Shown here one piece after another: positions 36,042 to 44,946 of a stretch of 64,000 nucleotides of DNA. The notes under the pieces are model-generated. The model worked only from the letters and a program-made list of their open reading frames with translations. It ran no database searches and was not told where the DNA came from. Made by a program: the position numbers and the translations under genes. Numbering within the stretch: the first letter of the stretch is position 1; each line of letters starts with the position of its first letter. This DNA is from Olivibacter sp. SDN3 (GTDB lineage Bacteria > Bacteroidota > Bacteroidia > Sphingobacteriales > Sphingobacteriaceae), in the NCBI RefSeq assembly GCF_014334135.1, contig NZ_CP060497.1, forward strand, positions 2,728,001 to 2,792,000, read 5' to 3'.

Positions 36042-38144
36042 ATGAAAGTAGCCTTAGTAGGAAATCCCAATACGGGGAAATCAACTTTATTTAATAGCTT
36101 AACAGGACTAAACCAGAAAATAGGCAATTTTCCAGGTATTACCGTCGATAAGAAAACAGGAACCACTAAACTTCCAAACGGTAAGCAGATCGAGGTGATA
36201 GATTTACCTGGATGTTATAGTTTATACCCCAAGAGTAAAGATGAAGCGATTGTTCTTGAAGTGTTAACAAATCAAAAGAATTCTTCGCACCCTGATTTGA
36301 TAATTGTAGTGGTAGATGCCACTAACCTGAAAAGAAACTTACTTTTATTTACGCAGGTTGCTGATCTGAAGATACCGGTCATTCTTGCTCTTAATATGAC
36401 TGATGTAGCAAGAAAAGAGCAAATTTTGATTGATGTTGATCAATTGTCTCACAAATTAGGAGTACAAGTTATTCCTATTAGTGCACGGCGAAATGAAAAT
36501 ATAGAAGTACTTAAACAAGCGATAGAAGATGCTCCTTCATTGGCATTGCAAACAGAAAGTATTGCGATTGCCGAAATTGCTCCAGCACTTATTTCCCAGA
36601 TCAAGCATGATATCAAGATCGAGCAAGACTACGTTGCATTGCTATTAGCCCATCAGCATGAAATTTTAGACTATTTGACTGTAGAAGAAAGTAATCATAT
36701 AGAGTCTTTAGAGCAAACAAATACTTTTCATTCGCAGAAATCGCAAACGGCCGAAACCATTGCAAGGTATGACTACATAAGTCAAATACTGAGCGATACG
36801 GTGAAACGCCAAACAATTCCTGTAAAAGATACCCCTACCGGAAAAATAGATAAATTCTTGACGCATAAAGTATGGGGTTTTGCTACCTTTCTAATTATTT
36901 TACTGTTTATTTTTCAGGCAATATTTGCTTGGGCAGAATATCCTATGGGGCTAATAGAAGATTTCTTTGCTTGGATCGACGAGATGGGGAGGACTTATGT
37001 ACCGGAGGGAGTGTTAGCCGACATGATTTTTGACGGGATTATAGCTGGTCTTGGCGGTGTGCTTGTATTCATACCACAGATAGCTATTTTATTCGGTTTT
37101 ATAGCTATTCTGGAAGATACTGGATATATGGCTCGAATTACCTTCTTGATGGATAAAATTATGCGTAAGGTTGGGCTTAATGGGAAATCTGTGGTGCCTA
37201 TGATTGGCGGGCTTGCTTGTGCAGTACCCTCTATTATGGCTGCGCGAAATATTGAAAGCTGGAAGGATAGAATTATTACTATTATGGTCACACCTTTGAT
37301 TAGCTGCGCTGCAAGGTTACCAGTTTACACACTGCTCATTTCTTTAGTTGTCCCCGACGATAAAATGTCGGGATTCTTTAATATGCAGGGATTGGCATTG
37401 ATGGCTATGTACCTTATTGGTACCGTTGGAGCGGTGGTAGTGGCGTGGGTTATGAAAAAAATAATAAAGGCAAAAGAAAGATCCTATTTTATATTAGAGC
37501 TGCCGGTGTATCGCGCTCCTCGCTGGGGAAATGTTCTATTGACGATGTATGAGAAAGTTAAAACTTTTGTTTTTCAGGTAGGTAAAGTAATTGTTGCTAT
37601 GTCGATTGTACTTTGGGTGTTAGCTACCTACGGTCCATCTGGTCGAATGGATGCTGTTGAAGAGAAGTATCAAACAGAAGAATTTGTTAACCAATATGCT
37701 GAAGAGGAATTAATATATATGGAAGCATCCGAGAAACTGGAAAATTCTTACGTCGGCATATTGGGAAAGGCAATTGAGCCCGCTATTAGACCTCTAGGGT
37801 TCGACTGGAAAATAGGGATTGCGCTAATCACTTCATTTGCAGCTAGAGAGGTGTTTGTTGGAACAATGGCAACGATTTATAGTGTGGAAGAACCGGAGGA
37901 CGATACCACTACTATCCGTGAGAAAATGGCGAACGCACGCGATACAGTAACCGGCGAACCTGTATATACTGTGGCCTCTGCGTTTTCATTGATGATATTT
38001 TATGCGTTTGCTATGCAGTGTATGAGTACAGTTGCAGTAGTTTATCGGGAAACTAAAAGTTGGAAGTGGCCGATCATTCAATTGACTTATATGACAGCAT
38101 TAGCTTATTTCGCTTCATTGCTCGTTTATCAATGGTTGAAATAA
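36042..38144 (+). CDS. feoB: Ferrous iron transporter FeoB
   Basis: A 700-aa protein. The N-terminal G domain has G1 GNPNTGKS (7-14), the G3-type DLPGCYSL and the G4-type NMTD. A helical GDI-like linker follows (about 170-270). The membrane part contains two inverted Gate regions with the family motifs MIGGLACAVPSIMAARN and TSFAAREVFVGTMATIY, and a C-terminal helix pair (YAFAMQCMSTVAVVYRET). FeoB imports Fe2+ across the inner membrane. It is co-transcribed with feoA. No FeoC is present. Confidence 0.97.
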   Translation: MKVALVGNPNTGKSTLFNSLTGLNQKIGNFPGITVDKKTGTTKLPNGKQIEVIDLPGCYSLYPKSKDEAIVLEVLTNQKNSSHPDLIIVVVDATNLKRNLLLFTQVADLKIPVILALNMTDVARKEQILIDVDQLSHKLGVQVIPISARRNENIEVLKQAIEDAPSLALQTESIAIAEIAPALISQIKHDIKIEQDYVALLLAHQHEILDYLTVEESNHIESLEQTNTFHSQKSQTAETIARYDYISQILSDTVKRQTIPVKDTPTGKIDKFLTHKVWGFATFLIILLFIFQAIFAWAEYPMGLIEDFFAWIDEMGRTYVPEGVLADMIFDGIIAGLGGVLVFIPQIAILFGFIAILEDTGYMARITFLMDKIMRKVGLNGKSVVPMIGGLACAVPSIMAARNIESWKDRIITIMVTPLISCAARLPVYTLLISLVVPDDKMSGFFNMQGLALMAMYLIGTVGAVVVAWVMKKIIKAKERSYFILELPVYRAPRWGNVLLTMYEKVKTFVFQVGKVIVAMSIVLWVLATYGPSGRMDAVEEKYQTEEFVNQYAEEELIYMEASEKLENSYVGILGKAIEPAIRPLGFDWKIGIALITSFAAREVFVGTMATIYSVEEPEDDTTTIREKMANARDTVTGEPVYTVASAFSLMIFYAFAMQCMSTVAVVYRETKSWKWPIIQLTYMTALAYFASLLVYQWLK

Positions 38145-38246
38145 ATTATAGTAGGAAATAAACAGGCTATGAGAGCTAGTGTTAATAGCGAATTAAGCAT
38201 CAAGTAAAAATCCACAATCAGATCTTGGTAATTTAATACGTTAAAA

Positions 38247-38873
38247 ATGATCGAAAAAACTACTTCAATATTGGAGAAGTATTTGCCAAAGCAAGCTGCT
38301 CCTATTATAGCTCAGTGGATTTATCAAGCGCCTTGCATGTTTAAGATATCAAAAAACAGGTTATCAAAATTCGGTGATTATCGATCTCCCTTTGGAAGAA
38401 AAGGACATCGTATTTCCATCAATCATAACTTGAATCCCTATGCCTTTTTGGTGACAACGGTGCATGAATTTGCTCATCTTAAAACATGGAATGAGTATAA
38501 AAGTCGTGTTAAGCCACACGGTAAAGAGTGGAAAAAAAACTTCAAACTTTTAATGGAGCCTTTTTTCAATGGGGAAATTCTCCCACCTGATGTTCGTGCA
38601 GCAGTAACAACCTATCTAGGTAATCCTGCAGCCTCCAGCTGTGGTGATCTTACCTTGTTTAGAACATTACAACGCTACGATCAGCCGAGAGCAGGTTTTG
38701 TACGGGTCGAAGAACTGCCTCCGGGTGCTGCTTTCGTATTACCCAACGGAAGAATATTCCGCAAGGGTGAAAAAATGCGTACCCGCTTTCGCTGCACGGA
38801 GATACACACAGGGAAGGTGTATCTATTTAGTCCGGTAGCGGAGGTGAAAAGAGATGTTATCGAACATCATTAA
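38247..38873 (+). CDS. SprT-like zinc metalloprotease domain protein
   Basis: A 208-aa protein with the zincin motif HEFAH at residues 73-77 and a downstream His91 (VKPHGKEWK) as the likely third zinc ligand, as in the SprT-like family. A basic/aromatic C-terminal part (FVRVEELPPGAAFVLPNGRI, then RTRFRCTEI) replaces the usual zinc ribbon. SprT-like proteins are related to the eukaryotic DNA-protein crosslink protease Spartan, but bacterial functions are largely unknown. It ends tail to tail with the YceH-like gene, the two stop codons sharing TTAA (38870-38873). Confidence 0.85.
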   Translation: MIEKTTSILEKYLPKQAAPIIAQWIYQAPCMFKISKNRLSKFGDYRSPFGRKGHRISINHNLNPYAFLVTTVHEFAHLKTWNEYKSRVKPHGKEWKKNFKLLMEPFFNGEILPPDVRAAVTTYLGNPAASSCGDLTLFRTLQRYDQPRAGFVRVEELPPGAAFVLPNGRIFRKGEKMRTRFRCTEIHTGKVYLFSPVAEVKRDVIEHH

Positions 38874-39526
38874 TATAACTCTTTTACTAATTTGTCAAAA
38901 GCTTCCTTAAGCTCAGTTAACTCTTGTTCAACTTTGCTGAGGCGGCTTTCAAGCGCTACGCTAGAGGCATTGCCTGTTGTTACTGTTTCTTGAAAATCAA
39001 TACTATCGAAATCGGGAACTCCTCCAAAAAGATGTGTATAACGAACTTCTTTTTGCCCCGTTCTTTTGGGGACCTGGATCACCATGGCAGGCTCATCCTT
39101 ACTTAATTTATCCAGATGCTCTTGTATCTCCGCCAAAGATTCGAATAGATGAAGCCTACCGGAATTGCTATTGATTTCACCAACGGTCAAGGGGCCGCGT
39201 AAGAGTAATAAACAAAGAATAGCCACTTCTGCGGGAATGATCGGATAGGCAACGCTAAGCGCGTGTCTATATTTTATGGTTCGACTTGAACCCCCGGTGG
39301 CGGTAGCAACCAAACTTTTTTTTCGCAGGGAATCTAATGTACCTATAACCGTATCTCCGTCGTATTGAACGACAGGTTTTCGCGCTGACTTTTGATTACA
39401 TGCAGCTACCAAACTATTGAGTGTTAGTGGGTAGTATTCGGGTGTAGTTTTGCTTTTTTCCATCAAGGAGCCCAAAACCCGTTGTTCTTCGCTGTTTAAT
39501 ATAGGTAAGGGTAGATTTTCTTCCAT
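38870..39526 (-). CDS. YceH-family protein (DUF480)
   Basis: A 218-aa protein matching the DUF480/YceH fold. It opens LNSEEQRVLGSLMEKSKTTP, continues YYPLTLNSLVAACNQKSARK, then CLLLLRGPLTVGEINSNSGR, two winged-helix units that suggest nucleic-acid binding. The C-terminus (about 185-216) is a heptad coiled coil (SRLSKVEQELTELKEAFDKL). Function is not established in any organism I know. It is divergent from ispG across a structured 221-nt spacer. Confidence 0.88.
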   Translation of the reverse strand: MEENLPLPILNSEEQRVLGSLMEKSKTTPEYYPLTLNSLVAACNQKSARKPVVQYDGDTVIGTLDSLRKKSLVATATGGSSRTIKYRHALSVAYPIIPAEVAILCLLLLRGPLTVGEINSNSGRLHLFESLAEIQEHLDKLSKDEPAMVIQVPKRTGQKEVRYTHLFGGVPDFDSIDFQETVTTGNASSVALESRLSKVEQELTELKEAFDKLVKELY

Positions 39527-39575
39527 GGCTAAAGATAGGAATTATTTGTAAATTTCTACTTTGTCCGCACCGAAG

Positions 39576-39629
39576 TAGAGCAAAGTGCTTGGCTGGCTTG
39601 CTCTATCGCAATCCGTGGGCAACATGCCC
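39576..39629. repeat. Two adjacent hairpins in the yceH-ispG spacer
   Basis: TAGAGCAA (39576-39583) pairs with TTGCTCTA (39598-39605) around a 14-nt loop, and GGGCA (39617-39621) pairs with TGCCC (39625-39629). The segment is more GC-rich than its surroundings. Neither hairpin has a U-run. Confidence 0.65.
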
Positions 39630-39723
39630 GTCGCAAAAGGAGTCTTGCTTGCCACAAACCACCCTTCTATTTTTATAACATGGTTAACCGATGTCGATAG
39701 GTGAAGACCTCATGAAAAATAGC

Positions 39724-39731
39724 TAACTTTG
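39724..39731 (+). promoter_or_regulatory. -7 promoter box of ispG
   Basis: TAACTTTG matches TAnnTTTG and ends 16 nt before the ispG ATG. No good -33 TTTG is seen. Confidence 0.5.
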
Positions 39732-39747
39732 TGCAATATACTATACT

Positions 39748-41748
39748 ATGGATTTGGCTAAAAATTGGATTCTTCCGGGTAAATATTGTCCGTCGTTGAC
39801 ACATTATGAACGTTGGTTAACACGTGAGGTTACTATTGGTGATGTTCCGATGGGTGGGAACAACCCTATAAGAATACAGAGTATGACAACCGTGGACACC
39901 ATGGACACGATCGGTTCCGTTGAACAGACGATACGGATGGTAGACGCAGGGTGCGAGTATGTACGTATAACTGCTCCAAGTATTAAAGAAGCTACTAATC
40001 TAGCTGAAATAAAACGCGAATTACTAAAGCGTGGATGTAAGGTACCTTTAGTAGCTGATATCCATTTTACACCTAATGCCGCAGAGGTCGCTGCACGTAT
40101 CGTTGAAAAGGTACGCGTGAACCCTGGTAACTATGCAGACAAAAAAAAATTCGACCAACTGAGTTATACCGATGCTGCATATAATGCAGAACTTGAACGC
40201 ATATACGTGAAGTTTGCACCCCTGGTGAAGATTTGTAAAGAATATGGTACAGCCATGCGGATAGGTACGAACCATGGCTCTTTGTCCGATCGAATCATGA
40301 GTCATTATGGTGATACTCCTGAAGGAATGGTGGAATCTGCCCTCGAGTTTATTCGTATCTGCGAGGATTTGAATTATCATAATTTGGTTATATCCATGAA
40401 ATCCAGCAACCCTCAGGTAATGGTACAAGCTTATCGATTGTTGGTGGAAAAAATGGTGGCTGAAGACATGAATTATCCACTGCATTTAGGAGTGACAGAA
40501 GCGGGCGATGGCGAGGACGGTAGAATAAAATCAGCTGTAGGTATCGGAACATTATTGGAAGATGGCTTGGGTGATACCGTGAGGGTCTCACTGACAGAAG
40601 AGCCGGAGCTGGAGATTCCTGTAGCGAAGGCTTTGGTGAATAGGTATAAAAAGCGTGAAAAATTAACCGGTCAGTCTACCCAGTCTTTTCCAACAGCTAT
40701 CGGACATAATAGCATTAATGCTCGGAGGGAAACGATTGAGGTCAATGCATTTATAGGCGGTTCGATGGTACCTCGTATAGTAGTAGATTATTCTCAAAAG
40801 CGATTAATTGATCCTATGGTATTGAAAGATGCGGGTTATCTGTACGATGTAATACTTGATAAATTCCATATGGGCGAACAATCAATCGACTTTATTTATT
40901 TGGGAGATAACCTGCCTTCATTTAATATGCCGGGTAACCTGAAACAACTCTACCATTACGCTACATGGCTGCAGTTGCAGGATAAGGTAAATGCACATCC
41001 GATTTTTTCTTTGGAAGAATATGTTACTGCTGCAATGCGCGATCCTTATATGAACCTCGTACGCTTAAGTTGCAGTGATCTGGATGAGGATCTTTTTGAA
41101 CAGGTTCCTATGGACCAAACATTGGTTTTTATCGTGGAGACTGATGCAGTGCATGGAATGGCCGAACAGCGTCAGCTTTTCTTAAAGCTGAAAGCGTGGG
41201 GGCTGGAAGTACCCGTTATAATTAAAAGAAGTTATGACCCTAGAGATTTTAATGGTCCGCTAGGAGATCTGATGAACCCTGAGGAGCCAAATTCAAAATT
41301 ACAATTATATGCAGCAACCGATTTAGGTGCATTGTTGGTAGATGGAATGGGAGATGGGGTATGGATAGATGCCCCTGCAATAAATACTGGAAAAATTGTA
41401 ACAGCTTCTTTTGCAATTCTGCAGGCGACAAGATCTAGAATATCTAAAACGGAATATATCTCCTGTCCAAGTTGTGGCCGCACCCTATTTGATCTACAGG
41501 AAACCACACAGATGATCCGAAACCGGACCAACCATTTAAAGGGGCTGAAAATAGCGATTATGGGATGTATAGTGAATGGCCCGGGAGAAATGGCTGACGC
41601 GGACTATGGTTATGTAGGCGCCGGCCCGGACAAAGTCACTTTGTATCGAGGTAAGGAAGTTGTAAAAAAAAATGTTAGTTCAGCAAATGCGCTTAATGAA
41701 CTTATAGATATAATCCGTTCGGATGGAAACTGGGTAGATGTTCCCTAG
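39748..41748 (+). CDS. ispG: 4-hydroxy-3-methylbut-2-enyl-diphosphate synthase (long-form GcpE)
   Basis: A 666-aa enzyme. The N-terminal TIM-barrel half has NPIRIQSMTTVDTMD and VPLVADIHF. A middle insertion domain of roughly 260 residues follows, as in plant, Chlamydia and Bacteroidota enzymes. The C-terminal iron-sulfur half has CPSCGRTLFDL (Cys573, Cys576) and GCIVNGPGE (Cys607), the three ligands of the 4Fe-4S cluster. It catalyses the penultimate step of the MEP isoprenoid pathway, forming HMBPP. The length is normal for the long form. It has its own -7 box and sits upstream of poxB with a 157-nt gap. Confidence 0.96.
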   Translation: MDLAKNWILPGKYCPSLTHYERWLTREVTIGDVPMGGNNPIRIQSMTTVDTMDTIGSVEQTIRMVDAGCEYVRITAPSIKEATNLAEIKRELLKRGCKVPLVADIHFTPNAAEVAARIVEKVRVNPGNYADKKKFDQLSYTDAAYNAELERIYVKFAPLVKICKEYGTAMRIGTNHGSLSDRIMSHYGDTPEGMVESALEFIRICEDLNYHNLVISMKSSNPQVMVQAYRLLVEKMVAEDMNYPLHLGVTEAGDGEDGRIKSAVGIGTLLEDGLGDTVRVSLTEEPELEIPVAKALVNRYKKREKLTGQSTQSFPTAIGHNSINARRETIEVNAFIGGSMVPRIVVDYSQKRLIDPMVLKDAGYLYDVILDKFHMGEQSIDFIYLGDNLPSFNMPGNLKQLYHYATWLQLQDKVNAHPIFSLEEYVTAAMRDPYMNLVRLSCSDLDEDLFEQVPMDQTLVFIVETDAVHGMAEQRQLFLKLKAWGLEVPVIIKRSYDPRDFNGPLGDLMNPEEPNSKLQLYAATDLGALLVDGMGDGVWIDAPAINTGKIVTASFAILQATRSRISKTEYISCPSCGRTLFDLQETTQMIRNRTNHLKGLKIAIMGCIVNGPGEMADADYGYVGAGPDKVTLYRGKEVVKKNVSSANALNELIDIIRSDGNWVDVP

Positions 41749-41905
41749 GCGTAAATAGGTCGTCTTAAAGGCTATTGAATAAGTATAGGTGCTAATTTCA
41801 GTTCATTTTGCCGTAGAATTTATTTGAAGTAGTTTAACAAAATCTGCTTCGAGTTGTTGTTCTCAATACGTTCAGATAATAACCATTAATATTTAAAATT
41901 TCACT

Positions 41906-43642
41906 ATGGCAAAAAAAGTAGCAGATCAGCTGGTGGAAACGCTTCTGGAAGCTGGGATCAAACGCGTATATGCGGTTACGGGAGATAGTCTAAATGAGTT
42001 TAACGATGCGGTAAGGAGAAACGGGAAATTGCAGTGGATTCATGTAAGACATGAGGAAGTTGGGGCCTACGCCGCTGCCGCGGAAGCGGAACTCAATGGA
42101 ATAGCCTGCTGTGCAGGAAGCAGCGGCCCCGGGCATGTACATTTAATTAACGGTTTATACGATGCAAACCGGTCAGGGGTACCTGTTCTCGCTATTGCTT
42201 CCACCATGCATACCGATGAAATGGGTTCCGATTATTTTCAGGAAACGAATACCATAAAATTGTTCGACGATTGCAGTGTGTATAACCAGATAGCTACCAC
42301 AGCCAAACAGTTTCCGCGAATGCTACAGGCGGCTCTTCAGCATGCTTACAGCAAAAAAGGTGTAGCAGTGATCGGTATGCCGGGGGACGTGGCGATGGAG
42401 AAGGCGGAAGAAATAGTTACAGAGACCACGTTGATAAGGAACCGTCCCTTACTGCGGCCAAAAGATAACGAAATCCAGGCGTTGGCAGCAGTGCTGAACG
42501 AACATAAGCGTATTACGGTCTTTTGTGGTATAGGCTGTAAAGATGCGCACGATGAGGTGGTGAGCTTGTCTAAAAGATTAAATGCTCCGGTAGGTTATTC
42601 TTTCCGCGGTAAAATGTATGTGCAGTATGATAATCCCAATGAGGTGGGCATGACCGGACTGCTGGGGCTTCCCGCGGCCTATCACGCGATGCACGAGTCA
42701 GATCTGGTTTTATTGCTTGGTACAGATTTTCCGTATAAAGATTTTATGCCTGAGAGTTGTGGGATTATTCAGGTTGATGAACGCCCTGAAAGATTGGGAC
42801 GGAGGGCTAAATTAAAGATGGGCCTGGTAGGTGATATTAAGGATACGCTTCAGGCACTTCTTCCGCTGATTGAGCAAAACGGAGATACCAGCTTCCTGGA
42901 CGCACAGCTCAAAATTCATGAAAAAGTGATGCAGATCCAGCGTTCATATGCAAATGAACGGGGCAGAAAAGATAATATATCTCCTGAATATCTGGCAGAT
43001 ACCGTTGATAAGCTAGCCGCTGATGATGCCATTTTTACCGTTGATACGGGCATGAGTTGTGTCTGGGGGGCGAGATTCGTAAATGCAACCGGGAAAAGAG
43101 AGCTGCTTGGTTCGTTCAATCACGGATCAATGGCAAATGCCATGCCCCAAGCTATTGGAGCGGCGCTTGCCCGTCCAAAACAACAGGTAGTTGCCTTTTG
43201 CGGTGATGGAGGCATTTCTATGCTTCTAGGTGATCTGGCCACGATAGTGCAGTATAACTTGCCTATTAAATTAATTGTATTCGATAATCGTTCCCTGGGG
43301 ATGGTAAAACTGGAAATGGAAGTAGCAGGTTTGCCCCAATGGCAAACAGATATGTATAATCCCGATTTTGCGACGGTAGCCATGGCCATGGGTATGAAGG
43401 GGCTGTGTGTGGACGATCCAGCGCTGGTAGAGCAGTCCCTGAGGGAGGTTTTTACCTACGATGGACCGGTCCTGGTGCATGTTAAAACTGATCCAAATGC
43501 GTTGGCTATGCCCCCTAAGATTGAGTTTTCACAAATGAAAGGTTATGCTATTACCATGGGTAAATTGATTTTAAGTGGCCGTATGGATGAAGTTTTGGAC
43601 ACGGTGAGGAGTAATTATAAGCATTTAAAAGGGATGGTGTGA
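41906..43642 (+). CDS. poxB: Thiamine-diphosphate pyruvate dehydrogenase (quinone)/pyruvate oxidase, PoxB type
   Basis: A 578-aa ThDP enzyme. The catalytic Glu is in VRHEEVGAYAAA (Glu51). The Mg/ThDP motif begins at CGDGG (Asp434) and ends at Asn461 in FDNRSLGM. The middle FAD-binding domain includes FCGIGCKDAH and the segment LLGTDFPYKDF. Length and order fit E. coli PoxB, which oxidises pyruvate to acetate and CO2 and passes electrons to quinone, rather than acetolactate synthase. The DNA is visibly more GC-rich than the flanking genes. It lies between ispG and nuoH, an unusual place that suggests insertion or rearrangement. Confidence 0.85.
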   Translation: MAKKVADQLVETLLEAGIKRVYAVTGDSLNEFNDAVRRNGKLQWIHVRHEEVGAYAAAAEAELNGIACCAGSSGPGHVHLINGLYDANRSGVPVLAIASTMHTDEMGSDYFQETNTIKLFDDCSVYNQIATTAKQFPRMLQAALQHAYSKKGVAVIGMPGDVAMEKAEEIVTETTLIRNRPLLRPKDNEIQALAAVLNEHKRITVFCGIGCKDAHDEVVSLSKRLNAPVGYSFRGKMYVQYDNPNEVGMTGLLGLPAAYHAMHESDLVLLLGTDFPYKDFMPESCGIIQVDERPERLGRRAKLKMGLVGDIKDTLQALLPLIEQNGDTSFLDAQLKIHEKVMQIQRSYANERGRKDNISPEYLADTVDKLAADDAIFTVDTGMSCVWGARFVNATGKRELLGSFNHGSMANAMPQAIGAALARPKQQVVAFCGDGGISMLLGDLATIVQYNLPIKLIVFDNRSLGMVKLEMEVAGLPQWQTDMYNPDFATVAMAMGMKGLCVDDPALVEQSLREVFTYDGPVLVHVKTDPNALAMPPKIEFSQMKGYAITMGKLILSGRMDEVLDTVRSNYKHLKGMV

Positions 43643-43696
43643 ATAAAAGGAATCTCCAATACCCATCAAGTAAGTAGTTATTAGAATCATTCAAAA

Positions 43697-43743
43697 TAAG
43701 TTTGATTTCCATTTAGTATTTTCGAGGTTAATCATTAAGTTTG
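43697..43743 (+). promoter_or_regulatory. Two identical -7 boxes upstream of nuoH
   Basis: TAAGTTTG occurs at 43697-43704 and again at 43736-43743. Both are perfect TAnnTTTG boxes, 39 nt apart, suggesting tandem promoters for nuoHIJKLMN. Clear -33 TTTG partners are lacking. Confidence 0.5.
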
Positions 43744-43757
43744 CACTCATTGATCAT

Positions 43758-44849
43758 TTGTATGGGGTTGCCTTGAATTTTTACATCACATATATACTCG
43801 TAGCCATTGTTTTATTTGCCTTCTTGGCAAGTTTTACACTTTTTGCTGTCTATGCAGAAAGAAAAATAGCTGGATTTGTGCAAGATAGGTTAGGGCCTAT
43901 GGAAACGGGTAAATTCGGTAGTTTACAAACCATTGCTGATATATTAAAGTTGTTGCAGAAGGAATTTATTTCTCCAGCCAATGCAGATAAAATTTTATTT
44001 GCTGCTGCGCCAGTTATTGTATTTGTGGCAGTCTATCTGGGCTTTGCTGCTATGCCTTGGGCACCTAGCTTGGCTCCCGCAGCTTTAAACCTCGGGTTAT
44101 TTTATGTGATTGCTATTATTTCAGTTGAAGCTATAGGTGTACTGATGGCTGGCTGGGGGTCTAACAATAAGTTTTCGCTACTCGGCTCGCTGCGCGCCGT
44201 TGCTCAAATTGTGTCTTATGAAATACCTGCCGGTATTGCTTTAATTGCAGCGGTAATGGTTACACAAACCTTAAATATGCAGGAGATTACGATAAACCAA
44301 GGGATTTTGAGCAATCAGGAAATTTGGTTTATCGGGATGTGGGATGTAAGTGAAATTGGAGGTTTTCTTGCATGGAATATATTTCAAGCTCCACATTTAA
44401 TTTTAGCTTATATTATTTACTTCATTGCATCTTTGGCAGAATGTAATAGAGCTCCTTTTGATATACCAGAAGCCGAATCTGAACTGGTATCCGGTTACCA
44501 TACCGAATATGGAGGGCTGCGCTTTGCTTTCTTTTTTCTGGCAGAATATTGTATGATGTTTTTGGTTTCTATGATTGGCGTAGTCCTGTTCTTAGGAGGG
44601 TGGAATACCCCTCTGCCCAATATTGGTTCGTTCGAGTTTGCTAAATGGACCACAGGTATGGGATGGGGCGTTTTCTGGATACTTACAAAAACATTGTTAA
44701 TCGTGGGAGTACAGATATTGATTCGGTGGACATTGCCCCGGTTACGAGTAGACCAGTTAATGAACTTATGCTGGAAAGTGTTAACGCCTTTAGCTTTTCT
44801 ATGTATGGTAATTTCTGGTATATGGAGAGTTGCCGTAATGGTTGGATGA
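43758..44849 (+). CDS. nuoH: NADH-quinone oxidoreductase subunit H
   Basis: An integral membrane subunit at the junction of the peripheral and membrane arms, near the quinone site. Eight or so hydrophobic helices and the conserved motifs AVYAERKIAGFVQDRLGP, QKEFISPANADK, SLRAVAQIVSYEIPAG and AECNRAPFDIPEAESELVSG are present. There is no in-frame ATG near the start. TTG at 43758 and TTG at 43773 (MNFYITYIL) are the options, and the second overlaps the TGA of a 4-codon out-of-frame ATG mini-ORF. nuoA-G are not upstream. This is the first gene of the nuoHIJKLMN run. Confidence 0.95.
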   Translation: MYGVALNFYITYILVAIVLFAFLASFTLFAVYAERKIAGFVQDRLGPMETGKFGSLQTIADILKLLQKEFISPANADKILFAAAPVIVFVAVYLGFAAMPWAPSLAPAALNLGLFYVIAIISVEAIGVLMAGWGSNNKFSLLGSLRAVAQIVSYEIPAGIALIAAVMVTQTLNMQEITINQGILSNQEIWFIGMWDVSEIGGFLAWNIFQAPHLILAYIIYFIASLAECNRAPFDIPEAESELVSGYHTEYGGLRFAFFFLAEYCMMFLVSMIGVVLFLGGWNTPLPNIGSFEFAKWTTGMGWGVFWILTKTLLIVGVQILIRWTLPRLRVDQLMNLCWKVLTPLAFLCMVISGIWRVAVMVG

Positions 44850-44946
44850 TTGCTTAAGCAAATATGCTATATTAAGGCTATTTGAGGATTTAGAGCTGAT
44901 AATAATGAAAATATAGTCAATTACTAACAGCTGATAATTTTATTTT

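Noticed and set aside
39540-39747. tRNA or other known stable RNA in the yceH-ispG spacer
   Set aside because: No GTTCRANYC T-loop or cloverleaf is present. It is reported only as a structured region.
41906-43642. Acetolactate synthase large subunit
   Set aside because: The length, the lack of an adjacent ilvN small-subunit gene and the overall similarity fit PoxB-type pyruvate oxidase better.
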